Notes under the pieces: generated by a model
Database searches by the model: none
What the model saw: only the letters and a program-made list of their open reading frames with translations
What the model was told of the DNA's origin: nothing
Part shown: positions 1-10,994 of the stretch, piece by piece
Layout: the number at the start of each line of letters is the position of its first letter
How positions within the stretch are numbered: the first letter of the stretch is position 1
NCBI GenBank assembly: GCA_021432605.1
Contig: MU271146.1
Coordinates: 1,488,001 to 1,552,000, forward strand
DNA: 64,000 nt
Direction of reading: 5' to 3'
Source: Coniochaeta sp. PMI_546
Taxonomy: Eukaryota; Ascomycota; Sordariomycetes; Coniochaetales; Coniochaetaceae
Position numbers and translations under genes: made by a program

Positions 1-1305
1 CGGAGCCACAGTGGGCTTCCTACAGTTCTACACTACCACAGTAGTGTACTAAAGGTGGTATTAGGTGGATCACGGAAACTCACGTCAGACCTGGATGTGG
101 ACCTATCGTCGATCTTATCCAACCTGGAGATCACGGTTCGTCCTGAAGAAGGCATTATCTGGTTACTCGGCCATATCACGGAGATCTCGAAACGGACAGC
201 TTGAATTCACCCTTGCGACGGCCAAGCTTCGGTTCATGCTGGCAGGGCTGGTAGCAGTCGATCTCTACACAGTAGTTGTTCGCCTCCAGATATTTGCAAT
301 GAGAAAGACAGGGCTTTGGAGTTGCTCGACAAGTCAGTTTTCGGCAAAAGCCGCCTCAAGAGTCTTGATGGCAACGGCGACTCAGGCGAGTTTCCGTCTG
401 GTGTTTGACATGGAGACACTGAACTACTACCACAGTGTTGTTGGCTCGTTCGAGATGGTTGCACTGCCGAGAGGATCATGAGCCTCCAACACCCATGCAT
501 ATCAAGAGAGATGTTGCCGAATAACCACCATCGTTTGCCGTGTCCCTAAACAAATCCGTATGTGTTCAGCAATAGCTCCTGTCCTGTCCAGTCTTCAGAA
601 TTGGATGCACAGATCGCTGCTGTATATTGCCTCCTTTGGGTGTAGGATGCGAACTTTGACAATCCACCAGAGGCCGGGAGCTGCAAAGTTGTTCCTGCAT
701 CACCATTGCGACCCTACTTGCAAGAACGAAGGCTGACCGCCAACTACCGCAAGGATTACCGATCGCGGAAGCTGGAGATGCATCCAATTCACAATCCTAC
801 TGTGTACAACCGTATATCCACCGCTATGCGACCTCGAGGCGGTTCGTTCATGTCTGCTAGCAGTTGGTGCGTTCCTGCACGTCGAGAGTTGGCTCATCAC
901 CAGCAACAAGTGGCCCGAGCACAGCGGTGAGCGCATGTGATGCGTCTTCTTACTAGTGTAGAGCTTGACCTTATGGTCCTGACGTTGAAAGCTCTTGGCC
1001 GTGTTGGGGCAGTGGGTCGTCGGCTGCTAGAGTCTGGGGAAGTCCGGTCCACTGCACGGGACACCACATGTGCTAGCAAGCACGAGTCTAGACCTTGGTA
1101 TCCGAAACTTGACTCAGGGCACAGCGAACGGGAGCCAAAGGTAGCACGGGACCACGGTAGACGCCCTCAAGCCACAACCGCAAGCTACGCGGCTCTTCTC
1201 ACACTGTACGACCGACGAGATGGGTATCTGCACAATCCAAGCGTGATGGTGAGCATCACCAGCGGCACTTGCCGCCATCTCTGGCATTCCGGACGTGGTT
1301 TATGA
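1..1305 (+). pseudogene. Decayed reading frame, unrecognised, open at the left edge
   Basis: Frame 1, read from the first base of the window, stays protein-like for 435 codons and meets only five internal stops: TGA at 202, TGA at 406, TAA at 547, TAG at 643 and TGA at 928, before TGA at 1303. A random frame of this length should meet about 20. The first segment (up to 202) and the one around 280-400 look most like real protein, with phrases such as DVDLSSILSNLEITVRPEEG and ALELLDKSVFGKSRLKSLDG. I see no splice signals that would remove the stops cleanly, so decay is more likely than introns. I do not recognise the family. It could be the tail of a gene lying mostly left of the window. Confidence 0.4.
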
Positions 1306-2267
1306 AGTCAAAAGTAACCATACTACCTTGCAGCCAGTATGAATATCGTCACAGTCAACCCTGTTGATCAAAGTCAATGACCATGAGCTCATATCCGAGC
1401 CTCTAGGATGCGCGGTCTCACGTCAGAGGAAGAGCATCACGATCGCCATTACTACCTCATGTAACCCTTGTCTACCATGACGGAAGAGACACGCGCATCA
1501 GAGACAATTTCAATCCCGACTGTGTAGTTGTCTTCACCCTGCGACTTCGAATTGTCTCCACACCACGATCGTTCTGTCGAACACACAGTCATCGCCTGCT
1601 GAGCAACGGCTTCCTACACGGTAAACCCAGTACCCAGACCAGCAAGACGATGTTTCTTTGCCAACTTACTCTCTTCTTGTTGATCCCAGAGTCTGGCTCT
1701 GAAACTAGTCTTCATCCACTGAAGGGAGAAGCGAAGAGGATTATCAACACCATGCTGCGGGTGATTCCTTGATGTCTAAGGCCGGCCTGCTTGATTTGGG
1801 TGGTAAGTAATACTAGATCATGTCTTCAAAACTGAAACTTGATTTAACTCATTGTATACGGTGATGAATCTCAAGGTTATATCTGCTTTTTTAACTAACA
1901 CAACCAGGAATAACAGTGCTTTCAGGTCCTAGTTTCGGTGTCCAAGCCTGCCAGAGAACTGTCGCTTCACAAAGAGATGAACAAGCATGTTGCCAAAGGG
2001 TTCTCCCATGCCGCACAAAGAAGTATCTCAAATTCGCGGCCTCAAGATGTGTTCTAGCACAACAAAGGCACGCTCTCACCTATATCTGTCCGCATGGCCG
2101 AAGCCGCGGTAACATGTCCTTTCATGGCATTGCTGGTCGTTGGATAGGAGAGATAGAGCTTGATCAAAACTGACCGGCTTCTAACCCTACATGGTCAATG
2201 GAGACGATGATCACGCAATCCAAATATCATCTCGACGGTATTTGTGTTTTGGCGAAATTTCAGAATC
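1306..2267. other. Intergenic, upstream of the orphan gene at 2268
   Basis: No gene supported. Only short frames are open. A possible splice acceptor (ending TTTCAG, about 2260) just before the ATG at 2268 leaves room for an undetected 5' exon here. Confidence 0.5.
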
Positions 2268-3161
2268 ATGCCAAGGAAGAACAAGCGCCGGAAGAACCGT
2301 TGGGACGAGGGTGCTCGTTGGGGACCTACTCAGGAAGCAGTACCTGGGCGGCGTGGCAGGGTGGCGGTCGGCGAAGACGAGTCTGGTCAAGGCGAGTCTG
2401 CGCCGAGGCAACCATCGAGGCACCACCAATATCATACGCCTTTTCGACACAGCCGATTCTCAGAGCAACACCAACAAGGTAGCAGACAGCAGCGTCGACA
2501 GTTCCAACGCGGCCAATCATCATCGTTTGAGGGCTTGTACGAGCCGGGTAACCGCACGGCAAATAGTCGCGCGCGTCTACCTTCACCTATTCGGCACGAC
2601 TTCACCTACGACCGTCGATCCGATCCAATCATCCCCTTTGCCAATGCTCGACGCGACTCCTCATCCTCCGAATCGACAGCAGGGGGCTCTCCGCCGGACT
2701 CTCCGCAACCTCCTTCGTCCCCGGGATCCGAGGATGCGCCGCCTTGTTCGTACTGCCTTGAAACGAGGAAAGCGCAAGAGGAACTCAGAACGCATGTCAA
2801 TCATGTCACTACGGCCCTTATTCAGGCGGTGACGGCACTGCACCTCTGGCACGTCAACCATAGTGCTGACCCCAGCGACGACATGGACTGGCAGTACGAC
2901 TCGACGAAAGTGATCTACTACATGGAGGGGAGGCCAGGCTACATCATTGGGGAGAGGTAATACAAGGCTCATCCACCAGGTTCGCCCGTCGCTAATAGTA
3001 ACAGAACTGTTCCTGAAATTGCGAGATGTCGAGGAGGCACAAGTGCTGTTGGTCCAGCTGAGACTCAAGCTATCCCTGGGATGGGCTTGGGAATCAACTT
3101 GTTCTCCCCCTTGGGCAACGGGCAGGATGATGGCACCGTGATCAGCCATGATCAGCCATGA
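2268..3161 (+). CDS. Hypothetical protein, 281 aa, two exons
   Basis: Exons 2268-2956 and 3005-3161. The 48-nt intron starts GTAATA, has a CTAAT branch site and ends AACAG; removing it extends the frame by 52 codons past the TAA at 2958, which is the main evidence that the gene is real. The start is the first ATG in the open frame; 2244 in the same frame is only GTG. The protein begins with a basic tract (MPRKNKRRKNRW), continues through a Q/R/S/P-rich disordered region, and has a C-P-rich turn with CSYC at about residues 160-163. A more ordered stretch follows (helix-like LRTHVNHVTTALIQAVTALH, then WHV and DMDW). No family is recognised. Two adjacent copies of ATCAGCCATG occupy 3141-3160 and run into the stop codon. 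Confidence 0.6.
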
Positions 3162-4434
3162 CGACAGTTCAGAGTTAGCCGTTCGTTGCCCAACACACAG
3201 CGTTGGGGGATTCAGTGCTCTGACAGTCGAGGATGAGAATTTGGCAAACGTTCAGTCTTACGATGCGAAATTAGTTTGTGGGTCACGGGATGCAACCGCA
3301 GCGTTCTGGAATTCATGCCGTAGAATATAGGGCACCTCTGGTCGAGGACGCATGAGATGGGGTGCTTTGAACTGGCACTATGGCACCAAGAGTCGGGCGT
3401 GGATGACCAAACTAACACCAGTGGAGGACACAACTCCCACGCTATCAGTAACGACAGTGCTACGACTCATGCGAGATTCTGCCAACGCTGCTTAATGTTC
3501 AGTCCCTACATGACTGGGGCTTTGGGTTTGTAGACTAATAGAGAATGTAGCTAAGATGCTTGATAGAATTCAGAACGACGAGACATGAATTATGACAGTA
3601 TGCAGTCGCTATAATCAACGGGAATTTCTTGAACATGTAGGGTAAACTCGATAGAACCTGGCTTCCGCTCGGCCGGGTATAGACATGGTGATTGTATGTA
3701 CCTGCATCCATATTGCCCAACCTGATCAGAAGACGGCCCGTCTTTTTGACAGCGGTCTCGAGGCCAATGATTGCTTGGTAGCGAACCAGCATTGTCTATA
3801 TTGCATGGTAAGCAATGATCTGGGAAATTTGTACAGGTACATGCCAAGAACGTCAGTACACAGCAGCTGGTCATACAGTGCACGAGCTTTAAGGCTATGA
3901 GCTTCACATTGGTGAAGCCGCAACTGCTGGCCACTCGAGAATATGGTCCCCACGCAAATATACTGCCGGATTGCGCTGCTGTCAACTAGTCGAAGGACAA
4001 TATATGCTGTCTCTGCGACAGTCACCCCGGGGCCCCTGCCAGAAGCCGAGTTGCGCATCTTTAGCCCTACCCAGCTCCATCCGCCCCCGCAACGGGCATC
4101 AAAAACAACCCTTTCTTCTCATCCAGCCTTCGAGCACTCGAACGATTCCAGTTCCGCCACCACTTGACTCTATGTCAAACACCCCGAGAAGCGAGACCTG
4201 CGCGTGCAGGAGGTCCTTTTTTCTTCCAGGGTTTTTTGCAGGTTTGAAGTTGCGGAACACAGGTATCATACCAGTGCTTAGCCAAGGGCAGAGATCTTTG
4301 CAATATATCTTGATATTAACGAGAAAACAACCCATTTCAAGATCATACAGCGATAAGATCAACGCTGAGCATATCGGCTCGCGTCCTGTCGACGCTGCAC
4401 TCCACAGCAGTTCATCCAAGTCTGCCAGAGGAGC
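3162..4434. other. Intergenic, between convergent genes
   Basis: No gene supported. The open frames here (for example 3971-4492 on the plus strand) overlap the end of the next gene and have no protein-like composition. It presumably holds the 3' ends of both flanking transcripts. Confidence 0.5.
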
Positions 4435-7400
4435 TCACTGGCCCAAGTCCACAATCGGGCCCTTCTCATCCATCTTGACAAGGAGATCATAGTTAACCCT
4501 CAGATTCTGCGCCGAGCTCAGTGCCCTCTCGAGCATACTCTCGTGCTTCTCTCTCACGAGCCTCCTCAGCGCGGCAACGAGAAACTCGGCAGCGATGTCG
4601 ACGGACCAGCTATCGGGCAGCAGGTCCAGCACCTCGAGCACGTCGAACCAACCACCAAACCGCTCCAGCAGCGTCCCGGTCTGCTCGACGCGGTCGCTCA
4701 CGTCCTCGAGCGCCATAAATTCCCTTAGCAGCACTCGGAAGAGGTGCGTCTGCGTTTCCTGGCTTGGCATGCTCCCTCGCCGGCTGGGTGTAGGGATATA
4801 TATGCTGCTCCCGCCGCGGAGACAGTACGACACCGCCGTGTCATAGTCACCGAGCCGATGGACCAGAAGCCGGAGTGCATCCTCGTGCTGCCGCTCACGT
4901 CCGTCGAGGATGATGGCCTCGGGCACCAGTAGCTCCGCGGTCGCGTCGACCGGCCCGTCCGAGTCTGCAGTGTGGAAAGCATTGGTGATGCGCTCTCTGA
5001 TCGCCTTTGAATCATACTCATGTGCACCGCCAAGGAGCTGGAGGAGGCGTAGACGGCTATGCCAGACTTCATCGTCGGGTGGCGCATTATCGGTCAGGAA
5101 CTGCCTGTATGTCGGCTTAGGAGGGCGGAGGGCGCGGTAGGCTTCGTATGATGTTGTGATGGCTTCGCGGGCTGCTGCAGATGACTGAAGATTGGTGATG
5201 ACAATGTCGAGGTAGTAGTGGATCAGCTCATTGACATAAGCTGTGTGGCCTTTGCCAAAGACAAGGTGTTCGAGGTAGTATTTTACCGCATCCGGAGCTT
5301 CCTCCCGGAGAAGCGCAACAACCTGGGTTGGCTCGAATTTGGGTGCCTTACCCTTGTCGTCGGCAAAGACTTGGACTCCGAGCTTGGGATTCCGGTTAGC
5401 GAGCCAGATGCCGTATTCTCGTACGAGGGCCTGGCTGCTGATTTTTGAGAGGTAGCTCCGGACTTGTTGCTCGCCATCACCGAGTTCGCCTCCGTCGTCC
5501 CGCTCGCCCTCTATGATCCGCTTCCAAGTCGCCAGGACCTCGGATGACATCTTGCGGCTCTGGTACAGCCTGCTCAGAACGAACAGTCGATGATAGCTCT
5601 CTAGTAGGTCCACCGCGCGGTCGAAGCAGTCCACGCCATGGTCCACAAGTTCATAAAGCATATGCCGCACAGGGCTGGACTTCCCTGTTGGTCCTCTTGG
5701 TGAACCGTGGTCGAGCTCAAGAAGTACCAATAGAAGCGCTGCGTCAACGGTTCTGAAGACATCGTTTTCGTCCGCGATGCTGCCAAATCCCTTTTGTCGC
5801 CTGTAGGCAGTAAGGAACCGACGCAGAAACTGAACGACATGGGAGTTCAGAGATCTCAATGGTCGCGCTGCGGTACCCTTATTATCAGCAGCTATTAGGT
5901 CTTCCACAATCGTCTTCACCCCCGCAAAGATCCATATTCCTTTGCGGCTCTCCACGATCTCGTTACGAAGAGGAGGAACCATGGCTAGGATAACTCGGGG
6001 ATCGATGCCCCCCTCAAGGAGAATCCCTTCCATGGCATTCAGTTCGGAGTCTGTAAACAGTGGTCCCGGAGAACGCAGAAAGGTTGTTAGCAGCATCACA
6101 CTACCCTTTTGCCTTATGTAGCTGAGCGTCATAAATTCCAGCTCTGTTTTTGGCTCTCGTCCCCGCAGCGAGCTCAACAGAGACAAAAGTTCGCTCCAGT
6201 TCTCCTTTGAGTCGGGGACCTGTGCCCCCTCTGGAGTGCAAGCGTCAAGGCAAGCTTCCAATTGCAGAAGCAGTGGATTTCGAACCGCCCACCAGATGAT
6301 ATTACCGGACCAGACTGCCAGGCGGGAAGATGTCTTGGTGAACCGAGCGACAAAGTCCTTCTCCTCTCTGCTTCGTACAGTCTCCCATCCGTCTGGTAGC
6401 GGCTCTTCGTCAGAGTCAATTCCATGTTCAAATAGCTCCTTTTCCTTTGACATGCGTTCCATAGACAGTGCCGTGCGAGAGTCAACGCTCTTCAAAGACA
6501 CGGCTGAATTGTCAACGCGGCCCGGACCAAACGGGGAGAATCGCGTCCGGCACAGCCTGTCCGCCACCTCTTGAAAGTGCATCTCGTTACTGCTCAGTAA
6601 CGATCGGACACCTAGAGGGTTAGTGGCTGGCGGCATTGGCTCAAGCCAATGCTTTGCCGCCTCGTCCTCTCCAACGTTGACATCGAAGCGCTGTATTTCC
6701 AAACCATAATGCATACCGTCCTCAAACTCCTTTGCCAAGGAGGCCAGGACGTAGCCGTCATCTGGTTCCTCGCCGACGGAAGCTTTGGACGCTGACAGAT
6801 CTGATGAGCCTCCATCGACCACGATGTCCTGTGGGTATCTCGAGAATTCCACCGTGGGCCGAGTGGGATCACCGTCAAGATTAACAAACATGCCGATGCC
6901 AGGATCGAGAGGCCCCGTACCGGTCACGATCAGAAACTCCTCAGGGGTGGGCGATACGATCAAGGGTTTGAGAAGCAGCGCGCCTGTGTTTGCCGGAGAG
7001 GCGATTCGCCCAGGCGGAGGAACGCTAGAGGCAAGCGCGGCAGGGGATGCCGTCCGCGCAGGAGACTGTAGAGAAGCTTGTGTAGCTACGAGAGAGGCCG
7101 CCGCGTCAGTTGGGGGGGTAGGGAGAGGCTTATTCGCGTCCATTTGAAATCTGGACGTCGCGTTTGCCGGCGGCCTGGGACTCCTTGAAGGGGCAGGCGG
7201 GTCTGGTTCTTGAAAGAGGTTATCGTCCACTTCGCTGGCTCTCTTCTCATGCCTTCGAGCACCACCGATCATAAAGTTGCCTAAACTGGTGCTCCTCCCG
7301 TGGCCGTGCTGTTCTTGAGGAGCAAGGAGAGGCCGACTCTGGGCAGACGAGGCGCTCCGACTGAGGCCTCCGTCGGCGCTACCAGCAATATCCTGCACCT

Positions 7401-8214
7401 GGCCCATCGGTCCGCCTGGCTGAGAGTCATCAAGCGAGGATATACTCATCAAGGGGATCTTCAGCTGGCGGTCGACATCCAACAAAGCATAGCTCCTCGA
7501 ATCAGCAACGCATGCTATAGAGTCTCTCCGCACCGACAGAGTACTGCCGGCAAAATCGATTTTCCTGACAAGCCGTGCATCATCACCTATTCGCACAACC
7601 TGGACTCTCCGGGTCATTGAGAGGAGGATGTTCACGCCACCCGAGGTACTGTTGCTTGGCCCTTCGTTTAGATCGATACCCCCAATCCAGTTGCAGTTCT
7701 TCACTTGTGTATTATTAAAGGCAGGGCTCAGCTCAGGTAGCGAGTAAAACGTGACAGTCCAATTGCAGAGCACAACAGCCTTAGCCACCCGGGGCAAGAG
7801 GAGGACTTGTTGGACACCTGGGCGGGAACCGTTCAGTATAGCCAGGGAGTCAACAAAGGCAGGCTGTAGCCTTGAGGCCAGGATGAAGGCGGGTGGTGCG
7901 CTCGGATTGTCTGGATCGGGGGGAACCTGGAAGAAATGGAGCAGCTCAGATGCCGAGGTGCCAACGTAGAGGTTGCCATCTAAACGTCAAGGGTTGCTGT
8001 TAGCGTCTGGTGCTCCTCTACTGAAACAAGATGAGCACTTGCCATGATAGTCGACGCAGTTGATTTTGATATCCTCGTCGGTTCCTTCGGCGGATAACGG
8101 CACGTCTTGGAGCAGATGTCGCAAGACAAATGGCCCGGTTTCTAGTGCTGGTCGTGTCGATGGCTGCGTCCCAGCTGCCGATGCGGTCGCGCCGCTCTGA
8201 GACTCTGAGTCCAT
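4435..8214 (-). CDS. VPS3/TGFBRAP1-type CORVET subunit (Vps39/Vam6 superfamily)
   Basis: Exons (minus) 8214-8043 and 7979-4435, 1238 aa. This family tethers endosomal membranes for Rab-driven fusion: Vps3/TGFBRAP1 in CORVET, Vps39 in HOPS. The N-terminal third is a CNH-like beta-propeller (NLYVGTS, then ELLHFF, at the start of exon 2), interrupted by a long Ser/Pro-rich insert. The rest is an alpha-solenoid ending in Vps39-type segments (VLDLLPDSWSVD, then ERALSSAQNL). I favour Vps3/TGFBRAP1 over Vps39 from the LLHF propeller start and the C-terminal wording; the two are hard to separate by eye. The start ATG at 8214 is the first in frame; upstream in-frame starts are TTG only. The intron uses a GC donor (GCAAGT) and joins the exons as ...CVDYH-D-GNLY.... 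It is divergent from the CASP gene, with 438 bp between the starts. Confidence 0.8.
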
Positions 8215-8652
8215 GGCAATCCACTCACATGCATTGTCGCTGTGCAAGGTGCATTGTTGCTGGGCGCATTGTCCGATCAGGCTTGGTGACGATGTTATCG
8301 TTGTGTTGTGGTGTTATCCAACGAGGCTGCCTTTTGCCCTGTACTGTGGTAAGCTGTAGATAGACGTAGGTCCGGGGTTGAGCTCCACTGCAGCTCTGGC
8401 CACTCAGCGCTACTGGACCCCTGCAGCAGCTTCAAGTGGCACGTAATAATCGACCAGGGGCCACGTTCGTCGACTGAGTGCTGCATAGCCCATTCCCAAT
8501 TGTCAACGAAACAAACGCGAACTACCTCGCACGCATCACCTCTATCGGCAGCCGTAGATGCCTGCGTCATATGCATCCAGTACCCGGAATTGGCTTCTTG
8601 ACACACCTGCTTATACACGCTAGCCGCTGAAGTATCTGGGGTGGGAAAAAAG
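8215..8652. promoter_or_regulatory. Divergent promoter region, VPS3-like / CASP
   Basis: 438 bp between two head-to-head start codons; no coding frame supported. It must carry both promoters and 5' leaders. I see no clear TATA box. Confidence 0.5.
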
Positions 8653-10994
8653 ATGGCCGAGATGGCGGCATCGAAACGACTCTCGCAAGATGGCGCTGGC
8701 TCAGGGGGCCACCCGACTGGCCATCGTGAGGCCATCAGTGCTGGCGAAGAGACGACAAACAAGTTCCAGCACGCCATTTCAGCCTGGAGGAGTCTGGACT
8801 TCACGAACCTAATATCAAATCTGGACAACACGGCCTCAGAAATTGTCACCTACCAGCGAGACTCCACGGTCCAGAGGAAAGACCTGGCGCAGAAGACAAA
8901 GGACTTCCGGAAGCTCGACGATACGACAAAACTGACAGAGATCAAGAGCTTGTTAAAAGGTACGGTGCCTCTATTCTTCACTCCCGTGTTGCTCGGGAAG
9001 GCAAGATACTAACAAGTATCGCAGCTTACCAGACCTTCATTGACCTGCTCACGAACCACTCCAAGTCCGTCAACTCGGCGTTCCTACAAGCCTACACATC
9101 CCTCTCAGAAGCGCCCGATCCATACCCCCTCCTCGAGGCATCTGTCGACGCCATGCTTGTGTCCGAGGACACACTACCAAAGCTTACCCAAGAAAACCAA
9201 CATCTGCAGACCACCGTGACCAAGCTTACGTCACAGCTCGACGAGGCGGAGTCTCGGCTTCAAACAGAACGAGCAGCTAGGAAGGAGCTTGAAGAAAACC
9301 TTGAGTCCAAGGTCAAGGAGGTCGAGTCGTCCTGGATCGCCGTGCTGGACGAAAAGAAGGACAATTGGGAGGCCAAGGAGAAGGCGCTCGAGGACAAGAT
9401 CGAGAACCAAGAACGGCTGCTGAACGAGATCAAGGCAAGCTACGAGGTCAATCAACGCCTCGGGCGATCTGACGATGCGGAAGACGGCCAGCGGGGCGGA
9501 CATGTCACCAGTGCGGAACTCGAAATGGTCAACTCGGACCTGGAGAGGACGAGTGCAAGGCTGGCAGAAGTCGAGGCTCGCAATGAGCAGCTACGGATAG
9601 ATCTCGCACAGGCCAAGTCGCAGATGCCTGCTCAGCAGCCCGTCGCGCTTGAGGACGACCCGGCTTACATGCGAATGCGCTCAGAGAACTCGTCGCTCAT
9701 CCGCAAGCTGGACGCGTCTCGCGTCGAGAAAGAGGCGCTGAAGCGGGAGCTCGACACGAGACTACGTGGACTAGAGCGCGAGGTCGGCTTGTTGAGAGAA
9801 GAGAGGGATAACCTCAAGGCTAAGGTTCAGAAGTGGAGTGATTACGACGACGTGAAACAAGAATTGGAGGTTCTGAAGAGCATCGAATTCTCGACTGGCG
9901 ACGATGACGATGCGGCACGAGATGAGGTTGTGGACGATGCGCAGAATGGAAGTGGTGGGAAGGCGAAAGGAGACACCTTGGAGCAACTCCTCCTGGCGCG
10001 CAATAAGAAGCTCGGAGATGAACTGACCATCCTTCGAGTATCACACCAGGATCTGCAAAACAGACTTCAGGAGATGGAGGAGGAGCTCTCGCGGACGAAC
10101 GCCGAGCTGGAGAAGGCACAGAACCTGAACGAGAAGCTGGAGAATGAGCTCTCGAACGTGCAAGCCGAGGCACCAAACGCCTTTCCATCGGGCGCTTCAG
10201 TTGCCGGCACGTATGTCAGCCGGTACCCACAATCCGTCGCCCCTGGGAGGAGGGTAAGCGGACGGGCAACGTCACCGACATCTTCCATAATAAGCGGGTT
10301 CAACCCGCGTGACTCGGCCGCTGACCAACCCATGGGTGGCGGATCGGGCATCCTACCCATGATCACGGCCCAGAGGGACCGGTTCAAGAAACGAAACGCG
10401 CAGCTGGAGCAGGAACTCTCAGAGAGCCACCGCACCGTATCGCAGCTAAGGCAGGAGATCGCAGCCCTGCAAAAGGACAACCTGAACCTCTACGAGAAGA
10501 CGCGCTACGTGTCGAGCTACAACCGCGCAGCGCCGACAGCGGCAGCCTCGGCGTCGGCCTTCTCCTCCAACCCAAACCCGTCGACCATCTCGATCGGGAC
10601 GGGCACGGGCAGCAGCACGGGCGCGGGGGGCATCGCTCTGGACCGGTACAGGAAGGCGTACGAGTCGAACCTCTCCCCGTTCGCGGCGTTCCGGGGCCGC
10701 GAGTCGGCGAGGGCGTACCGGCGCATGAGCTTCCCCGAGCGCGTGGTGTACTCGGTCACGCGCATGGTGCTCGCCAGCAGGACGAGCCGGAACCTGTTTG
10801 CAGCATACTGCGTTGCGCTGCACGTGCTTGTCTTCTTCTCGCTGTATTGGCTTGGCGCCGCGGATGTGGACAGTCATGGCAGCAAGCTGGGCGAGGCCGG
10901 CACGTTTGCTGCTGCCGCTGCCGCCGGTGCTGCTGGTAAGGCGGCGGCTGGCGGTCGTGGCGGCGGCTGGGAGGAAGAAGGGTTCAGTGGGTGA
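8653..10994 (+). CDS. COY1: Protein CASP (COY1-type golgin)
   Basis: Exons 8653-8959 and 9025-10994, 758 aa. CASP/Coy1 is a tail-anchored Golgi coiled-coil protein involved in retrograde tethering. The N-terminal part matches the family (FKKLDDTTKL-like block, then AYQTFIDLLTNHSKSVNSAF across the splice). Residues about 130-560 are heptad-rich coiled coil (TLPKLTQENQHLQ, then ELEKAQNLNEKLENELSNVQ). Near the C-terminus comes the conserved block SFPERVVYSVTRMVL and one membrane anchor at about 692-714. The 65-nt intron has a textbook TACTAAC branch site. The ATG at 8653 is the first ATG; 8641 in frame is GTG. An oddity is the 40-residue Ala/Gly-rich tail after the anchor, which would be lumenal and is longer than I expect for the family. 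Confidence 0.92.

Noticed and set aside
2191-2832. 213-codon plus-strand frame
   Set aside because: Shadow of the orphan gene in another frame; Arg-rich composition and no splice support.
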